Under the pieces are notes generated by a model. The model was not told the DNA's origin. It saw only the letters and a program-made list of their open reading frames with translations, and searched no databases. Of a stretch of DNA of 25,261 bases, positions 8,297 through 17,324 are shown piece by piece. Source of the DNA: Sva-25 sp039714995 (GTDB lineage: Bacteria; Pseudomonadota; Gammaproteobacteria; Chromatiales; Chromatiaceae). A program made the position numbers and the translations under genes. The stretch is from NCBI GenBank assembly GCA_039714995.1, contig JBDLII010000010.1, positions 1-25,261 on the forward strand. The letters run 5' to 3'. How positions within the stretch are numbered: position 1 is the stretch's first letter; each line of letters opens with the position of its first letter.

Positions 8297-9670
8297 ATGA
8301 TGATAAGAGCAATCGACAACGGCGGGATGATGGAGCACAGCGAGGCTCCGCTGACCCTGGTCGTTGGCCTGGGGTCTACCGGGCTGTCGTGCGCACGTTT
8401 CCTGGCTGGCCGGGGCGTGCCGCTGGCGGTTGCCGACAGCCGCGATCATCCGCCGGGTCTGCAGCAGCTGCGTGACAACTATCCCGACGTGGAGCTCTAT
8501 AGCGGCGCTTTTGATAGCGCTGTTTTCAACACCGCAGAGCGTCTTGTCGTCAGTCCAGGCGTCTCGTTGAAGGAGCCCGTGATCCAGCAGGCCATTGCAC
8601 GCGGCGTCGAGGTGATCGGCGATGTCGAGCTGTTCCTGCGCGAGGTGACGGCGCCGGTGGTGGCGATTACCGGCTCCAACGGCAAAAGCACCGTTACGAC
8701 TCTGCTGGGAGAGATGGCGAAAGCTGCCGGAATCCGGGTTGCTGTTGGAGGAAATCTTGGTACGCCGGTGCTGGATCTGCTGGATGAGGAGATTGCACTC
8801 TATGTCCTGGAACTCTCCAGCTTCCAGCTGGAGACGATTCACAGCCTGCGGGCAAAGGCCGCGGTGATCCTGAATCTCAGCGCCGATCATATGGATCGCT
8901 ATAACTCCTATCTGGAGTACGTACAGGCCAAGGCGGTGATCTATCGCAATGCGGAAACCGCAGTCGTCAACCTGGATGATCCCGCTGCCATGCAGCTGGC
9001 CGAGAGTGAACAGCGTATCGGTTTTTGTGCGCATCCTCCACAGGCGGAGCAGTATGGCATCTGTGAAGCAGAAGGCGAACAGTGGTTGTGCCGGGGCGGG
9101 CAGCGACTGCTGCAGACTGCGGCGATTCCCGCAGCCGGAAAGCACAACCAGGTCAATGCGCTGGCAGCGCTGGCGCTTGGCGAGGCCGTGGGCCTGCCAA
9201 TGGAGTCCATGTTGCAGGCCATCAGCAGTTTTCGCGGCCTTGCCCATCGCACCTGGTTCGTTGCTGAAATCGACCGGGTGCGCTGGTACAACGACTCCAA
9301 GGGGACGAATACCGGCGCCTGTATCGCAGCACTGAAGGGGCTGGACAGGGGTGACGAGAGCCGTTCTGTCCTGATAGCCGGCGGGGACTGCAAGGGGGCT
9401 GACTTTTCCGCTCTTGCAGCAGTGTTGCCAGGCTTTGTGCGCGCCCTGGTGCTGATCGGGCGTGATGCGCCGCAGATCGCCAGGGCTGTCGACGGAGCCG
9501 TGCCGGCCGTCAAGGCGGACGATATGGACGAGGCTGTCAGGCTTGCGGCGGAGCTCGCCCGTCCAGGTGACAGGGTGTTGCTGTCTCCGGCCTGCGCCAG
9601 TTTCGATATGTATGACAACTACATGCAGCGCGGTGACGCTTTCATGGATGCGGTCAGGAGGCTCGGCTGA
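8297..9670 (+). CDS. murD: UDP-MurNAc-L-alanine:D-glutamate ligase MurD
   Basis: MurD adds D-glutamate to UDP-MurNAc-L-Ala. From ATG 8297 the product has 457 residues. It shows LVVGLGSTGLSCARFLA (21-37), the ATP loop ITGSNGKSTVTTL (124-136), LSADHMDRY and the C-terminal WYNDSKGTN and SPACASFDMYDNY motifs. The start is uncertain. The open frame reaches back to 8195 inside mraY, which would add an unlikely 34 residues. Tandem ATGs at 8297/8300 and 8327/8330 are both possible, and 8327 would give a length nearer to the common 440-450. No strong ribosome site decides it. The stop overlaps the ftsW start by one base. Confidence 0.96.
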   Translation: MMIRAIDNGGMMEHSEAPLTLVVGLGSTGLSCARFLAGRGVPLAVADSRDHPPGLQQLRDNYPDVELYSGAFDSAVFNTAERLVVSPGVSLKEPVIQQAIARGVEVIGDVELFLREVTAPVVAITGSNGKSTVTTLLGEMAKAAGIRVAVGGNLGTPVLDLLDEEIALYVLELSSFQLETIHSLRAKAAVILNLSADHMDRYNSYLEYVQAKAVIYRNAETAVVNLDDPAAMQLAESEQRIGFCAHPPQAEQYGICEAEGEQWLCRGGQRLLQTAAIPAAGKHNQVNALAALALGEAVGLPMESMLQAISSFRGLAHRTWFVAEIDRVRWYNDSKGTNTGACIAALKGLDRGDESRSVLIAGGDCKGADFSALAAVLPGFVRALVLIGRDAPQIARAVDGAVPAVKADDMDEAVRLAAELARPGDRVLLSPACASFDMYDNYMQRGDAFMDAVRRLG

Positions 9671-10824
9671 TGGAGGCGGTCATGCGGCAGCGTGGAGAGA
9701 AAGTCTGGGAGCTGCCACGACTGGATTATCCGTTGCTGGCCGCAGCCCTGGCGCTGCTGCTTGCCGGGATTGTCATGGTGGGCTCGGCAACGATACATCG
9801 CTTTGCTGATGATCCCTACTATTTCGTCAACCGTCACCTGTTTGCCGTGGCGCTGGGTATGGCGGTCGCTATCCTCGTCATGCGCATTTCGATCGACCGC
9901 TGGGAGCGTTGGGGACCACTGCTCTATGCTGTCGGCATCGTGCTGTTGATACTGGTGCTGATTCCAGGAATCGGACGCAGTGTCAACGGCGCCCAGCGCT
10001 GGATCACCATTGGCGGCATGAATCTGCAGAGCTCGGAGCTGATGAAGCTGTTCATGCTGCTCTACCTGTCTGGCTATCTGCATCACAACCACCTGGAGGT
10101 CGCCAACAGTGTCTGGGGTTTCGTCAGGCCACTGGTGCCGGTACTGATCGCTGCCGCCCTGGTGATGCTGGAACCGGACATGGGAACCACGGTGGTGCTG
10201 CTGTTCACCGCATTCGGCATGCTCTTTCTTGGCGGGGTGCCGATGCGCCAGTATCTGCTGCTGTTTGCTATTGCGGTCGTATCGCTGGGAGTGCTGGTGA
10301 TCACGGAGCCCTATCGCATGCAGCGGGTCACATCCTTCATGGATCCCTTTGCCGACCCGCTCGATAGCGGTTATCAGCTCTCCAATGCATTGATTGCCTT
10401 CGGCCGCGGCGAGTGGTTCGGCGTCGGACTCGGGGAGGGGGTGCAAAAGCTGTTCTATCTGCCTGAAGCGCACAACGACTTCCTGATCGCTGTCATCGGC
10501 GAGGAGTTCGGGCTGCTTGGCACAGTGTCGGTGATAGCCCTGTTTGCCCTGATCAGCTGGCGCGCATTTCGTATAGGTGCCATGGCGGAGAAGAAGGCAA
10601 CGCGATTTGCCGTTTTTATCGCCTATGGCAGTGGCTTGTGGCTGGGTTTTCAGGCCTTTGTCAACATCGGCGTCAATCTCGGTCTGCTGCCTACCAAAGG
10701 ACTGACACTGCCGCTGATGAGCTATGGCGGCAACAGTATTATCGTTGCCTGCGTGGTGATAGCGATGCTGCAGCGCATCCATCTTGAAGTCATGACCAAA
10801 GAGCGCAGGCGGAGCGGCAGATGA
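9670..10824 (+). CDS. ftsW: Septal peptidoglycan glycosyltransferase FtsW
   Basis: FtsW is a SEDS-family enzyme of the inner membrane that polymerises lipid II into glycan strands at the septum together with FtsI. The 384-residue protein has about ten membrane helices and the SEDS signatures SVNGAQRWI (104-112), EPDMGTT (168-174) and AHNDFLIAVIGEEFG (267-281). The Asp at 270 matches the essential catalytic aspartate of this family. NIGVNLGLLPTKGLTLPLMSYGG follows at about 332-354. ATG 9670 shares one base with the murD stop, and the stop overlaps murG in ATGA. The cluster position between murD and murG distinguishes it from RodA. Confidence 0.97.
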   Translation: MEAVMRQRGEKVWELPRLDYPLLAAALALLLAGIVMVGSATIHRFADDPYYFVNRHLFAVALGMAVAILVMRISIDRWERWGPLLYAVGIVLLILVLIPGIGRSVNGAQRWITIGGMNLQSSELMKLFMLLYLSGYLHHNHLEVANSVWGFVRPLVPVLIAAALVMLEPDMGTTVVLLFTAFGMLFLGGVPMRQYLLLFAIAVVSLGVLVITEPYRMQRVTSFMDPFADPLDSGYQLSNALIAFGRGEWFGVGLGEGVQKLFYLPEAHNDFLIAVIGEEFGLLGTVSVIALFALISWRAFRIGAMAEKKATRFAVFIAYGSGLWLGFQAFVNIGVNLGLLPTKGLTLPLMSYGGNSIIVACVVIAMLQRIHLEVMTKERRRSGR

Positions 10825-11891
10825 AACACATCATCGTTATGGCAGGAGGAACCGGAGGGCATGTCTATCCCGCACTGGCGACGGCAAAAGAGCTGCTCTC
10901 AAGGGGATATTCAGTCAGCTGGCTGGGTACGCCCGACAGTTTTGAGTCGCGGCTTGTTCCGCAACATCAGATCGAGTTTGATGCCGTCAATATCAAGGGG
11001 CTGCGCGGCAGCGGCCTCAAACGCCTGTTGACGGCGCCGCTTCTGCTGGCGCAGTCGCTGGGGCAGGCGCTGAAGGTGATGCGCCGCAGAAAGCCTGCGC
11101 TGGTGATCGGCATGGGGGGGTTTGCCTCCGGGCCCGGCGGCATTGCCGCGCGCCTCACCGGGACGCCGCTGGTGATTCATGAACAAAATGCAATCGCAGG
11201 CATCACCAACAGGCTGCTTTCGAGATTCGCCACCGCAGTTTGCGAAGCATTTCCCGGTACATTCAGAGCGTCTAACAAAGTGACCACGACGGGTAATCCG
11301 CTGCGCGCCGAGTTTGCTGCGATCCCGGTCCCGTCTGAACGTATGACGCAGCACAATGGCGTCTTCCAGCTGCTGGTTGTCGGTGGCTCCCTCGGCGCAG
11401 CGGCTTTGAATGAGGTCGTTCCACAGGCGATGGCGCTGATCGATGAAGCGCAGCGGCCGGCAATCGGGCATCAAACGGGGCGGGGAAAAAAGGAGGAGAC
11501 CCTGCAAGCGTATGAAGAGGCGGGTGTGAAAGCGTGGGTGGTTGAATTTATCGATGATATGGCCGAGGCCTATAGCTGGGCGGATTTGATGATTTGCCGC
11601 AGCGGCGCCCTGACCGTCTCCGAACTTGCCGCTGCCGGTGTGGCTTCGATACTGGTTCCCTATCCCCATGCGGTGGACGATCATCAGACGCTCAATGCAC
11701 GTTATCTAGCTGACAAGGGGGCTGCCGTGATCATACAGCAGCGCGACATCAGCGCTGCCGTGCTGGCGCAAAAAATACGCAATCTCGACCGCGACAGGCT
11801 GCTGCAGATGGCGCAGAAGGCGCGTCTTCTGGCAAGGTGTGACGCCGCCTCGCGGGTCGCGGATATCTGTGAAAGGGTGATGATGCGATGA
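10821..11891 (+). CDS. murG: Lipid II synthase MurG (GlcNAc transferase)
   Basis: MurG is a peripheral membrane GT-B glycosyltransferase that moves GlcNAc from UDP-GlcNAc to lipid I, forming lipid II. The 356-residue product is of usual length. The N-terminal glycine loop GGTGGHVYPA (9-18) binds the acceptor pyrophosphate. GMGGFASGPGG and HEQNAIAG follow. The C-terminal donor domain has GGSLGAAALN and the UDP-GlcNAc signature from CRSGALTVSELAAAG to PYPHAVDDHQTLNA. The start overlaps the ftsW stop by 4 bases and its end overlaps murC by 4 bases. Confidence 0.98.
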   Translation: MKHIIVMAGGTGGHVYPALATAKELLSRGYSVSWLGTPDSFESRLVPQHQIEFDAVNIKGLRGSGLKRLLTAPLLLAQSLGQALKVMRRRKPALVIGMGGFASGPGGIAARLTGTPLVIHEQNAIAGITNRLLSRFATAVCEAFPGTFRASNKVTTTGNPLRAEFAAIPVPSERMTQHNGVFQLLVVGGSLGAAALNEVVPQAMALIDEAQRPAIGHQTGRGKKEETLQAYEEAGVKAWVVEFIDDMAEAYSWADLMICRSGALTVSELAAAGVASILVPYPHAVDDHQTLNARYLADKGAAVIIQQRDISAAVLAQKIRNLDRDRLLQMAQKARLLARCDAASRVADICERVMMR

Positions 11892-13324
11892 CGATGCAGC
11901 CTGCCATAGCGGAGAGTCGCGCGATGGAGGCGATGCGCCGGCGTGTTTCGCATCTCTACTTTGTCGGCATCGGCGGATCCGGCATGAACGGCATTGCCCA
12001 GGTGATGATCAATCTCGGCTATCGCGTATCCGGTTCGGATCTCTCTGACAATGCCGCTGTACGCCAGCTGCGCAGCATGGGCGCGACGATCTTCCAGGAG
12101 CACGCAGCGGAGCATGTCGCAGACTGTGACGCGGTCGTGGTGTCGACGGCGATTCGCGAGGACAACCCTGAAGTCGTCTACGCCAGGGAGCAGCGCATCC
12201 CGGTGGTGCCGCGCGCCGAGATGCTGGCAGAGCTGATGCGCTTTCGCTATGGCATCGCGGTCGCAGGAACCCATGGCAAGACGACGACTACCAGCCTGGT
12301 GACCAGCCTGCTCGAGGAGGGAGGGCTGGATCCGACCTTCGTGATCGGCGGGCTGCTGAATTCGGCCGGAGCCAATGCACAGCTGGGCGCCAGTGACTAT
12401 CTTGTCGCCGAGGCGGATGAGAGTGATGCCTCGTTTCTCTATCTGCAGCCGATGATCTCGGTGGTCACCAATGTCGATCAGGACCATATGGGAACCTATG
12501 GCGGTGATTTCGAGCGGCTGCGCCGGACCTTCATCCAGTTTCTGCATCATCTGCCCTTCTATGGATTGGCCGTGATGTGCGTCGACGATCCTGAAGTGCG
12601 TGACCTGATTCCAAGAGTGACGCGCCGGATTATTACCTACGGGGAGTCGGCGGATGCCGATGTGCGCGTGTTGAATATCGAGCAGCAGGGGCTGCGCACC
12701 AGCTTCCAGGTGCGCTGTATCGACGGCGAAATCATCGACATCGACCTGAACATGCCGGGAAGGCACAACGTGCTGAATGCCGTGGCCGCGGTTGCCGTGG
12801 CGCGCGAACTCGGCGTAGACAACTCCGCCATGCAGCGTGCACTGATGAATTTTGCCGGCATCGGGCGGCGCTTCCAGAGCCAGGATTTCGCCTGGAAGCA
12901 GGGTCGCGTCATGCTGGTCGACGACTATGGCCATCATCCGCGCGAAGTGGCTGCAACCATTGATGCGGTCCGCGCAGGCTGGCCAGGGCGGCGGCTGATA
13001 CTGGCGTTTCAGCCGCACCGCTACAGCCGCACACAGGAGCAGTTTGAAGACTTCACGGCGGTACTGTCGGATGTGGATGTGCTGCTGCTGAACGAGGTCT
13101 ATGCGGCGGGAGAGTCACCACTGAGCGGCGCGGACGGGCGCGCTTTGGCTGCTGCGATCCGCACCCGGGGACAGATCAACCCGATTTTTGTGGAACGGCT
13201 CGACGAGCTGCCGCATGCATTGGCCGTGGTGCTGGAGCCGGATGATGTGGTGCTGATGATGGGGGCGGGCAGCATCGGTCAGGTTGCTGCAAAACTGCCC
13301 CGCTTGTTGGCGGAGGTCTCCTGA
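11888..13324 (+). CDS. murC: UDP-MurNAc:L-alanine ligase MurC
   Basis: MurC adds L-alanine to UDP-MurNAc, the first peptide-stem step. The 478-residue protein carries the N-terminal nucleotide motif FVGIGGSGMNGIA (25-37), the ATP loop AGTHGKTTTT (126-135), EADESDASF, TNVDQDHM and the C-terminal DDYGHHPREV and FQPHRYSRT motifs. No domain is missing. The first ATG (11888) overlaps murG in ATGA. A second ATG two codons later cannot be ruled out. The stop shares one base with the murB start, so murC, murB and ddlB are probably translated as a coupled run. Confidence 0.98.
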   Translation: MTMQPAIAESRAMEAMRRRVSHLYFVGIGGSGMNGIAQVMINLGYRVSGSDLSDNAAVRQLRSMGATIFQEHAAEHVADCDAVVVSTAIREDNPEVVYAREQRIPVVPRAEMLAELMRFRYGIAVAGTHGKTTTTSLVTSLLEEGGLDPTFVIGGLLNSAGANAQLGASDYLVAEADESDASFLYLQPMISVVTNVDQDHMGTYGGDFERLRRTFIQFLHHLPFYGLAVMCVDDPEVRDLIPRVTRRIITYGESADADVRVLNIEQQGLRTSFQVRCIDGEIIDIDLNMPGRHNVLNAVAAVAVARELGVDNSAMQRALMNFAGIGRRFQSQDFAWKQGRVMLVDDYGHHPREVAATIDAVRAGWPGRRLILAFQPHRYSRTQEQFEDFTAVLSDVDVLLLNEVYAAGESPLSGADGRALAAAIRTRGQINPIFVERLDELPHALAVVLEPDDVVLMMGAGSIGQVAAKLPRLLAEVS

Positions 13325-14202
13325 TGCAGCAGCTGCGCGGAGAACTGCTGCACCGGGAACCGATGGCGCGTCACTGCAGCTGGCGGGCCGGAGGCGTGGT
13401 CAAGCAGCTGTTTCGACCTGCGGATATTGCCGATCTGCAGCAGTTTTTGCAGCAGCTGGCTGAAGATGAACAACTGCTGTGGGTTGGCCTGGGGAGCAAT
13501 CTGCTGGTGCGCGACGGCGGTTTTGATGGCAGCGTGATTCTGACCAAGGGGCGGCTGCAGCAGCTTGCCATCGAGGATGGAAGGCTCTCAGCAGAAGCCG
13601 GCGTCAGTTGCGCCAAGGTCGCAAGAGAGAGCGCCAGGCAGGGTTACTGCGGCATGGAGTTCTTTGCCGGCATACCAGGCACCGTCGGTGGCGCCCTGGC
13701 CATGAATGCCGGCGCCTTCGGCAGCGAGACCTGGGAGATGGTGCACAAGGTTGAGACCATTGATCGCCGCGGCGTCATCAGAACGCGCCTGCCGGCTGAT
13801 TTTGAAGTGCGCTACCGCGAGGTCAAGGGAGTCGCTGGTGAATACTTTCTGCGTGGCTGGTTTCGTCTGCAACAGGGTGATGTCAAGGCGGCGCAGCAAC
13901 GGATTCGTCACTTGCTGGAGCGTCGTGCGCAGACGCAGCCAACCGATCAGCCCAGTTGTGGATCGACATTCCGCAACCCGCCGGATGATTATGCGGCGCG
14001 TCTGATCGAGTCCGCCGGTCTCAAGGGCTTCTGCATTGGCGGCGCCTGCGTTTCCGCGAAGCATGCGAATTTTATTGTCAACCGCGACGGAGCGACGGCT
14101 GCGGATATCGAGCAGTTGATGGAACATGTTCAGCAGCGGGTGCAGCACCACAGCAAGGTCTCTCTGCAGGCCGAAGTACATATCGTGGGGGAGGCGGCAT
14201 GA
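13324..14202 (+). CDS. murB: UDP-N-acetylenolpyruvoylglucosamine reductase MurB (short type)
   Basis: MurB is an FAD enzyme that reduces UDP-GlcNAc-enolpyruvate to UDP-MurNAc with NADPH. Visible motifs are the FAD-binding GLGSNLLV (55-62), GIPGTVGGALAMNAGAFG (116-133) and SCGSTFRNP (211-219), whose Ser214 fits the proton donor. A C-terminal KHANFIVN segment is also present. At 292 residues it has the length of type II MurB (as in Staphylococcus, about 307), not the 342-residue type I of E. coli. The extra loop of type I appears to be absent. The gene sits inside the cluster between murC and ddlB, with 1- and 4-base overlaps. Confidence 0.96.
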   Translation: MQQLRGELLHREPMARHCSWRAGGVVKQLFRPADIADLQQFLQQLAEDEQLLWVGLGSNLLVRDGGFDGSVILTKGRLQQLAIEDGRLSAEAGVSCAKVARESARQGYCGMEFFAGIPGTVGGALAMNAGAFGSETWEMVHKVETIDRRGVIRTRLPADFEVRYREVKGVAGEYFLRGWFRLQQGDVKAAQQRIRHLLERRAQTQPTDQPSCGSTFRNPPDDYAARLIESAGLKGFCIGGACVSAKHANFIVNRDGATAADIEQLMEHVQQRVQHHSKVSLQAEVHIVGEAA

Positions 14203-15122
14203 GTGACGTGAAGCGGTTTGGAAAAGTGGCGGTGCTGATGGGGGGAACATCGGCCGAGCGCGATGTATCCCTGAACAGTGGCCGGGCCGTCCTCGAGGGA
14301 TTGCTGCGCCAGGGTGTCGATGCACATGGGGTGGATATTGCCGGACCGCAGGATATTGTTGACCTGTTTGCAGGCAATTACGATCGCGCCTTCATCGTTC
14401 TGCATGGCAGGGGGGGTGAAGACGGCCAGATCCAGGGGGCGCTGCAGACCCTGTGCATTCCCTACAGCGGCAGCGGCGTGATGGGATCAGCCATCGCGAT
14501 GGATAAATACCGCACCAAGCTGATGTGGGGTGGCGCCGGGCTGCCGACGCCCGCCTATCGGCTACTGCGCAGCCCGGATGATCTGGAGGCGGCTGCCGCA
14601 CTCGGATTTCCGCTGATGGTCAAACCGGCGAACGAGGGCTCCAGCATCGGCATGTCGCGCGTGATCAATGCAGCGGAACTCGACAAGGCGTGGCGGCTGG
14701 CGCGTCAGTATGACGACGTTGTGATCGCTGAGCGCTGGATAACCGGGAGTGAATATACCGTCGCCATACTCGGCAGCGAAGCCCTGCCGATCATCCGCCT
14801 GGAGACGCCCAATGAATTTTATGATTTTGACGCCAAGTATCAATCGGATCAAACGGGCTACTACATCCCTTGCGGTCTCGATGAAGCGATGGAGCGACAG
14901 GTGCAGACCGTTGCGCTCGAGGCGTTTGAAGCTGTAGGAGCAAGCGGCTGGGGGCGCGTTGACATGATGATCGATGAGCATGGAGAGATCTGGCTGATCG
15001 AGGTCAATACGGTTCCGGGGATGACGGATCACAGCCTGGTGCCGATGGCGGCAAGGGCGCAGGGCATCGATTTTGACGCACTGGTCGTGAAAATTCTCGA
15101 ACTGACGATGGAACGCGTCTGA
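14199..15122 (+). CDS. ddlB: D-alanine:D-alanine ligase
   Basis: This ATP-grasp enzyme joins two D-alanines to make the dipeptide used by MurF. The 307-residue product matches E. coli DdlB (306). It shows GGTSAERDVSLNSG (15-28), the HGRGGEDGQIQGAL substrate loop near 68-81, KPANEGSSIGMSRV in the ATP-grasp domain, and EVNTVPGMTDHSLVP near the C-terminus, which holds metal- and substrate-binding residues. The symbol ddlB rather than ddlA is used because of its place between murB and ftsQ. Overlaps are ATGA with murB and one base with ftsQ. Confidence 0.97.
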   Translation: MSDVKRFGKVAVLMGGTSAERDVSLNSGRAVLEGLLRQGVDAHGVDIAGPQDIVDLFAGNYDRAFIVLHGRGGEDGQIQGALQTLCIPYSGSGVMGSAIAMDKYRTKLMWGGAGLPTPAYRLLRSPDDLEAAAALGFPLMVKPANEGSSIGMSRVINAAELDKAWRLARQYDDVVIAERWITGSEYTVAILGSEALPIIRLETPNEFYDFDAKYQSDQTGYYIPCGLDEAMERQVQTVALEAFEAVGASGWGRVDMMIDEHGEIWLIEVNTVPGMTDHSLVPMAARAQGIDFDALVVKILELTMERV

Positions 15123-15901
15123 TGGCTGCAACAAAGCGCAACAGCAGCAACAAGCAGGGGATTTCACCCGGCGACAGGATGTGGATGCGCTCCGGCGGCG
15201 TGCTGCTGTTCATCGCGGTCATCGCGGTTGCCGCCTACTGGATGCATCAGAAGATACAGGATCCGTCGCTGATGCCGGTGAAATCCGTCATCCTCGAAGG
15301 CGACTTCGAGCATGTTGAACGCAGTGAACTGCAAAAGATCGTCTCAACGGCGATGAAGGGCGGCTTTTTCATGCTGGACGTCAGTGAAATACAAACCGCG
15401 TTGAAACAGCTGCAGTGGGTCTCCGGCGTCACAGTCCGCAGAGTGTGGCCTGACGCATTGGTGATCAGGACCGAGGAGCATGCGCCCCTTGCACGCTGGG
15501 GAGCACATCGGCTCATCAGTGATCAGGGGGAGCTGTTCAAACCGCATACGATAACGCCCTTCAAGGCGTTGCCGCGGATCGATGCGGATGCACGCTTTGC
15601 AGCTGATGTGATGCAGCAGTTCCACCTTATCAGAGAGAGCCTGCAGGGGCGGGCGAGTGTGCTGAGGCTGCGGCGGAATGCGCGCAACGGCTGGACAGTC
15701 TGGCTGGCCTCGGAAGTACGCATCGAGCTTGGAAACAGCAAGGTGATGGAGAGGCTGGCGAGAGCCAGGCTGCTGCTGGATCATTTCGATGGAGAGACGG
15801 CGATGCTCGATGTGGTCGATGCCCGCTACTCGGGAGGCGTGGCGGTGAGTATGAAACAGCAGGATACACCCAAAGAGGAGTTGAAAGAGTCGCAAGCATG
15901 A
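15122..15901 (+). CDS. ftsQ: Cell division protein FtsQ
   Basis: FtsQ is a bitopic divisome protein that recruits FtsL-FtsB and links early and late division proteins. The 259-residue product has a polar cytoplasmic tail, one membrane helix at about 25-41 and a POTRA domain at about 51-120. That domain contains VKSVILEGDFEHV and the WVSGVTVRRVWPDALVI stretch typical of FtsQ/DivIB. A beta domain follows to the C-terminus. The basic, Ser/Asn-rich tail is shorter than in many relatives. The gene overlaps ddlB by one base and ftsA by four. Confidence 0.94.
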   Translation: MAATKRNSSNKQGISPGDRMWMRSGGVLLFIAVIAVAAYWMHQKIQDPSLMPVKSVILEGDFEHVERSELQKIVSTAMKGGFFMLDVSEIQTALKQLQWVSGVTVRRVWPDALVIRTEEHAPLARWGAHRLISDQGELFKPHTITPFKALPRIDADARFAADVMQQFHLIRESLQGRASVLRLRRNARNGWTVWLASEVRIELGNSKVMERLARARLLLDHFDGETAMLDVVDARYSGGVAVSMKQQDTPKEELKESQA

Positions 15902-17133
15902 GTTCGCAAATAGAAAAAAATCTCATTGTCGGGCTGGATATCGGCACCTCCAAGATAGTCTGCCTGGTGGGGGAGGTGCAGCAGGATGGCGAGATCGAGG
16001 TCGTCAGCATTGGCACGCATCCGTCGACAGGTCTGAAAAAGGGCGTGGTCGTCGATATCAAGGCCACGATGCGTTCGATACAGCGCGCTGTCGAAGAGGC
16101 GGAGCTGATGGCCGGATGCGAGATTCACTCGGTCTTTGCCGGGATTGCAGGCAGCCACATCAATAGCCTCAACTCTCACGGCATCGTGGCGATCAAGGAT
16201 GGAGAGGTGACGCAGAGCGACGTCGACAGGGTGATTGATGCGGCCCAGGCGGTAGCGATTCCTGCTGATCGCAAGATTCTGCATATCCTGCCGCAGGAGT
16301 TCATTATCGACGAGCAGGAGGGCATTCATCAACCGGTCGGCATGTCGGGCGTACGCCTGGAGACACGGGTGCACATCGTTACCGGTGCTGTCAGTGCGGC
16401 GCAGAATATCGACAAGTGCGTGCGCCACTGCGGTCTCGAAGTTTGCGATTTGACCCTTGAGCAGCTGGCATCAAGCTACGCGGTGCTCTCAGACGATGAG
16501 AAGGAGCTGGGTGTCTGCCTGGTCGATATCGGTGGCGGCACGACCGATATTGCCGTCTTCACCGATGGCTCGATTCGCCATACCGCCGTGATTCCTGTCG
16601 CCGGTGACCAGGTAACGAATGACATCGCCGTGGCTCTGCGTACACCGACGCTGCACGCGGAGGAGATCAAGATACGTTATGGCTGTGCATTGACCCAGCT
16701 GGCCGCCGGTGATGAGACCATCAAGGTCGCAAGTATCGGTGATCGTCCGGCGCGCACGCTCTCCCGTCAGACGCTTGCCGAGGTCATCGAACCGCGCTAC
16801 GAAGAGCTGCTGCAGCTGATTCATGCGGAGTTGAGACGCAGTGGTTTTGTCGATCTGCTCGCTGGCGGCATTGTCATGACCGGCGGCAGCTCCAAGGTCG
16901 AGGGTCTGATCGATCTTGCGGAGGAGGTGTTTCATATGCCGGTCAGGCTGGGTATTCCCCAGCTGGTCACCGGCATGGCTGAAGTGATTAACAATCCGAT
17001 ACATGCCACCGGTGTGGGGCTGCTGCTGTATGGACACGAGAACGGCGCAGCAGCCGAGAGGAGCCGCCTTGGCGGGGGAGGATTCCGTGAAATCTGGGGG
17101 CGTATGAAGAGCTGGTTTGGTGGGGGTTACTGA
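15898..17133 (+). CDS. ftsA: Cell division protein FtsA
   Basis: FtsA is an actin-like ATPase that tethers FtsZ filaments to the inner membrane and recruits later divisome proteins. The 411-residue protein has the phosphate-1 motif VGLDIGTSKIVCLV (11-24), the 1C domain following it, phosphate-2 VDIGGGTTDIAVF (209-221) and a GGIVMTGGSSKVEG adenosine motif. The C-terminus ends in a short amphipathic, basic and aromatic helix (FREIWGRMKSWFGGGY), the expected membrane-targeting sequence. It is the last gene of the tightly overlapped run. A 225-base spacer with its own structure separates it from ftsZ. Confidence 0.98.
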   Translation: MSSQIEKNLIVGLDIGTSKIVCLVGEVQQDGEIEVVSIGTHPSTGLKKGVVVDIKATMRSIQRAVEEAELMAGCEIHSVFAGIAGSHINSLNSHGIVAIKDGEVTQSDVDRVIDAAQAVAIPADRKILHILPQEFIIDEQEGIHQPVGMSGVRLETRVHIVTGAVSAAQNIDKCVRHCGLEVCDLTLEQLASSYAVLSDDEKELGVCLVDIGGGTTDIAVFTDGSIRHTAVIPVAGDQVTNDIAVALRTPTLHAEEIKIRYGCALTQLAAGDETIKVASIGDRPARTLSRQTLAEVIEPRYEELLQLIHAELRRSGFVDLLAGGIVMTGGSSKVEGLIDLAEEVFHMPVRLGIPQLVTGMAEVINNPIHATGVGLLLYGHENGAAAERSRLGGGGFREIWGRMKSWFGGGY

Positions 17134-17255
17134 AGATGACATCTCAATAGATCTCTGCACAAGCATCAACAAGAGCGCGGATATTTTTTGAGAAGAGGGC
17201 TGAACGACAAGAATTTTTGCAATGGCATGGGCGTTAAGCAGGCCGTTGGAAGATA

Positions 17256-17305
17256 CCGGATGTGAACAGCATCCGGAGGGAGAGGCCGGGAATCAATCCT
17301 CCCGG
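17256..17305 (+). other. Two tandem hairpins in the ftsA-ftsZ spacer
   Basis: CCGGATG (17256-17262) pairs perfectly with CATCCGG (17270-17276) around a 7-base loop. Nine bases later CCGGGA (17286-17291) pairs with TCCCGG (17300-17305) around an 8-base loop, extendable by two G-U pairs. Neither is followed by a T-tract, so they do not look like intrinsic terminators. Their place in the probable ftsZ leader suggests an RNA-level role: stability, processing or translation control. I found no convincing promoter elsewhere in the 17134-17358 spacer. Confidence 0.55.
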
Positions 17306-17324
17306 TTGGAGGCAACAACACACG

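Noticed and set aside
907..17133. A novel system hidden in the division cluster
   Set aside because: Every frame in this run matches a standard dcw gene with intact motifs and tight overlaps. There is no room for extra genes.
17217..17245. Promoter for ftsZ starting at TTGCAA
   Set aside because: No acceptable -10 at 16-18 bases. Other boxes in the spacer are no better.
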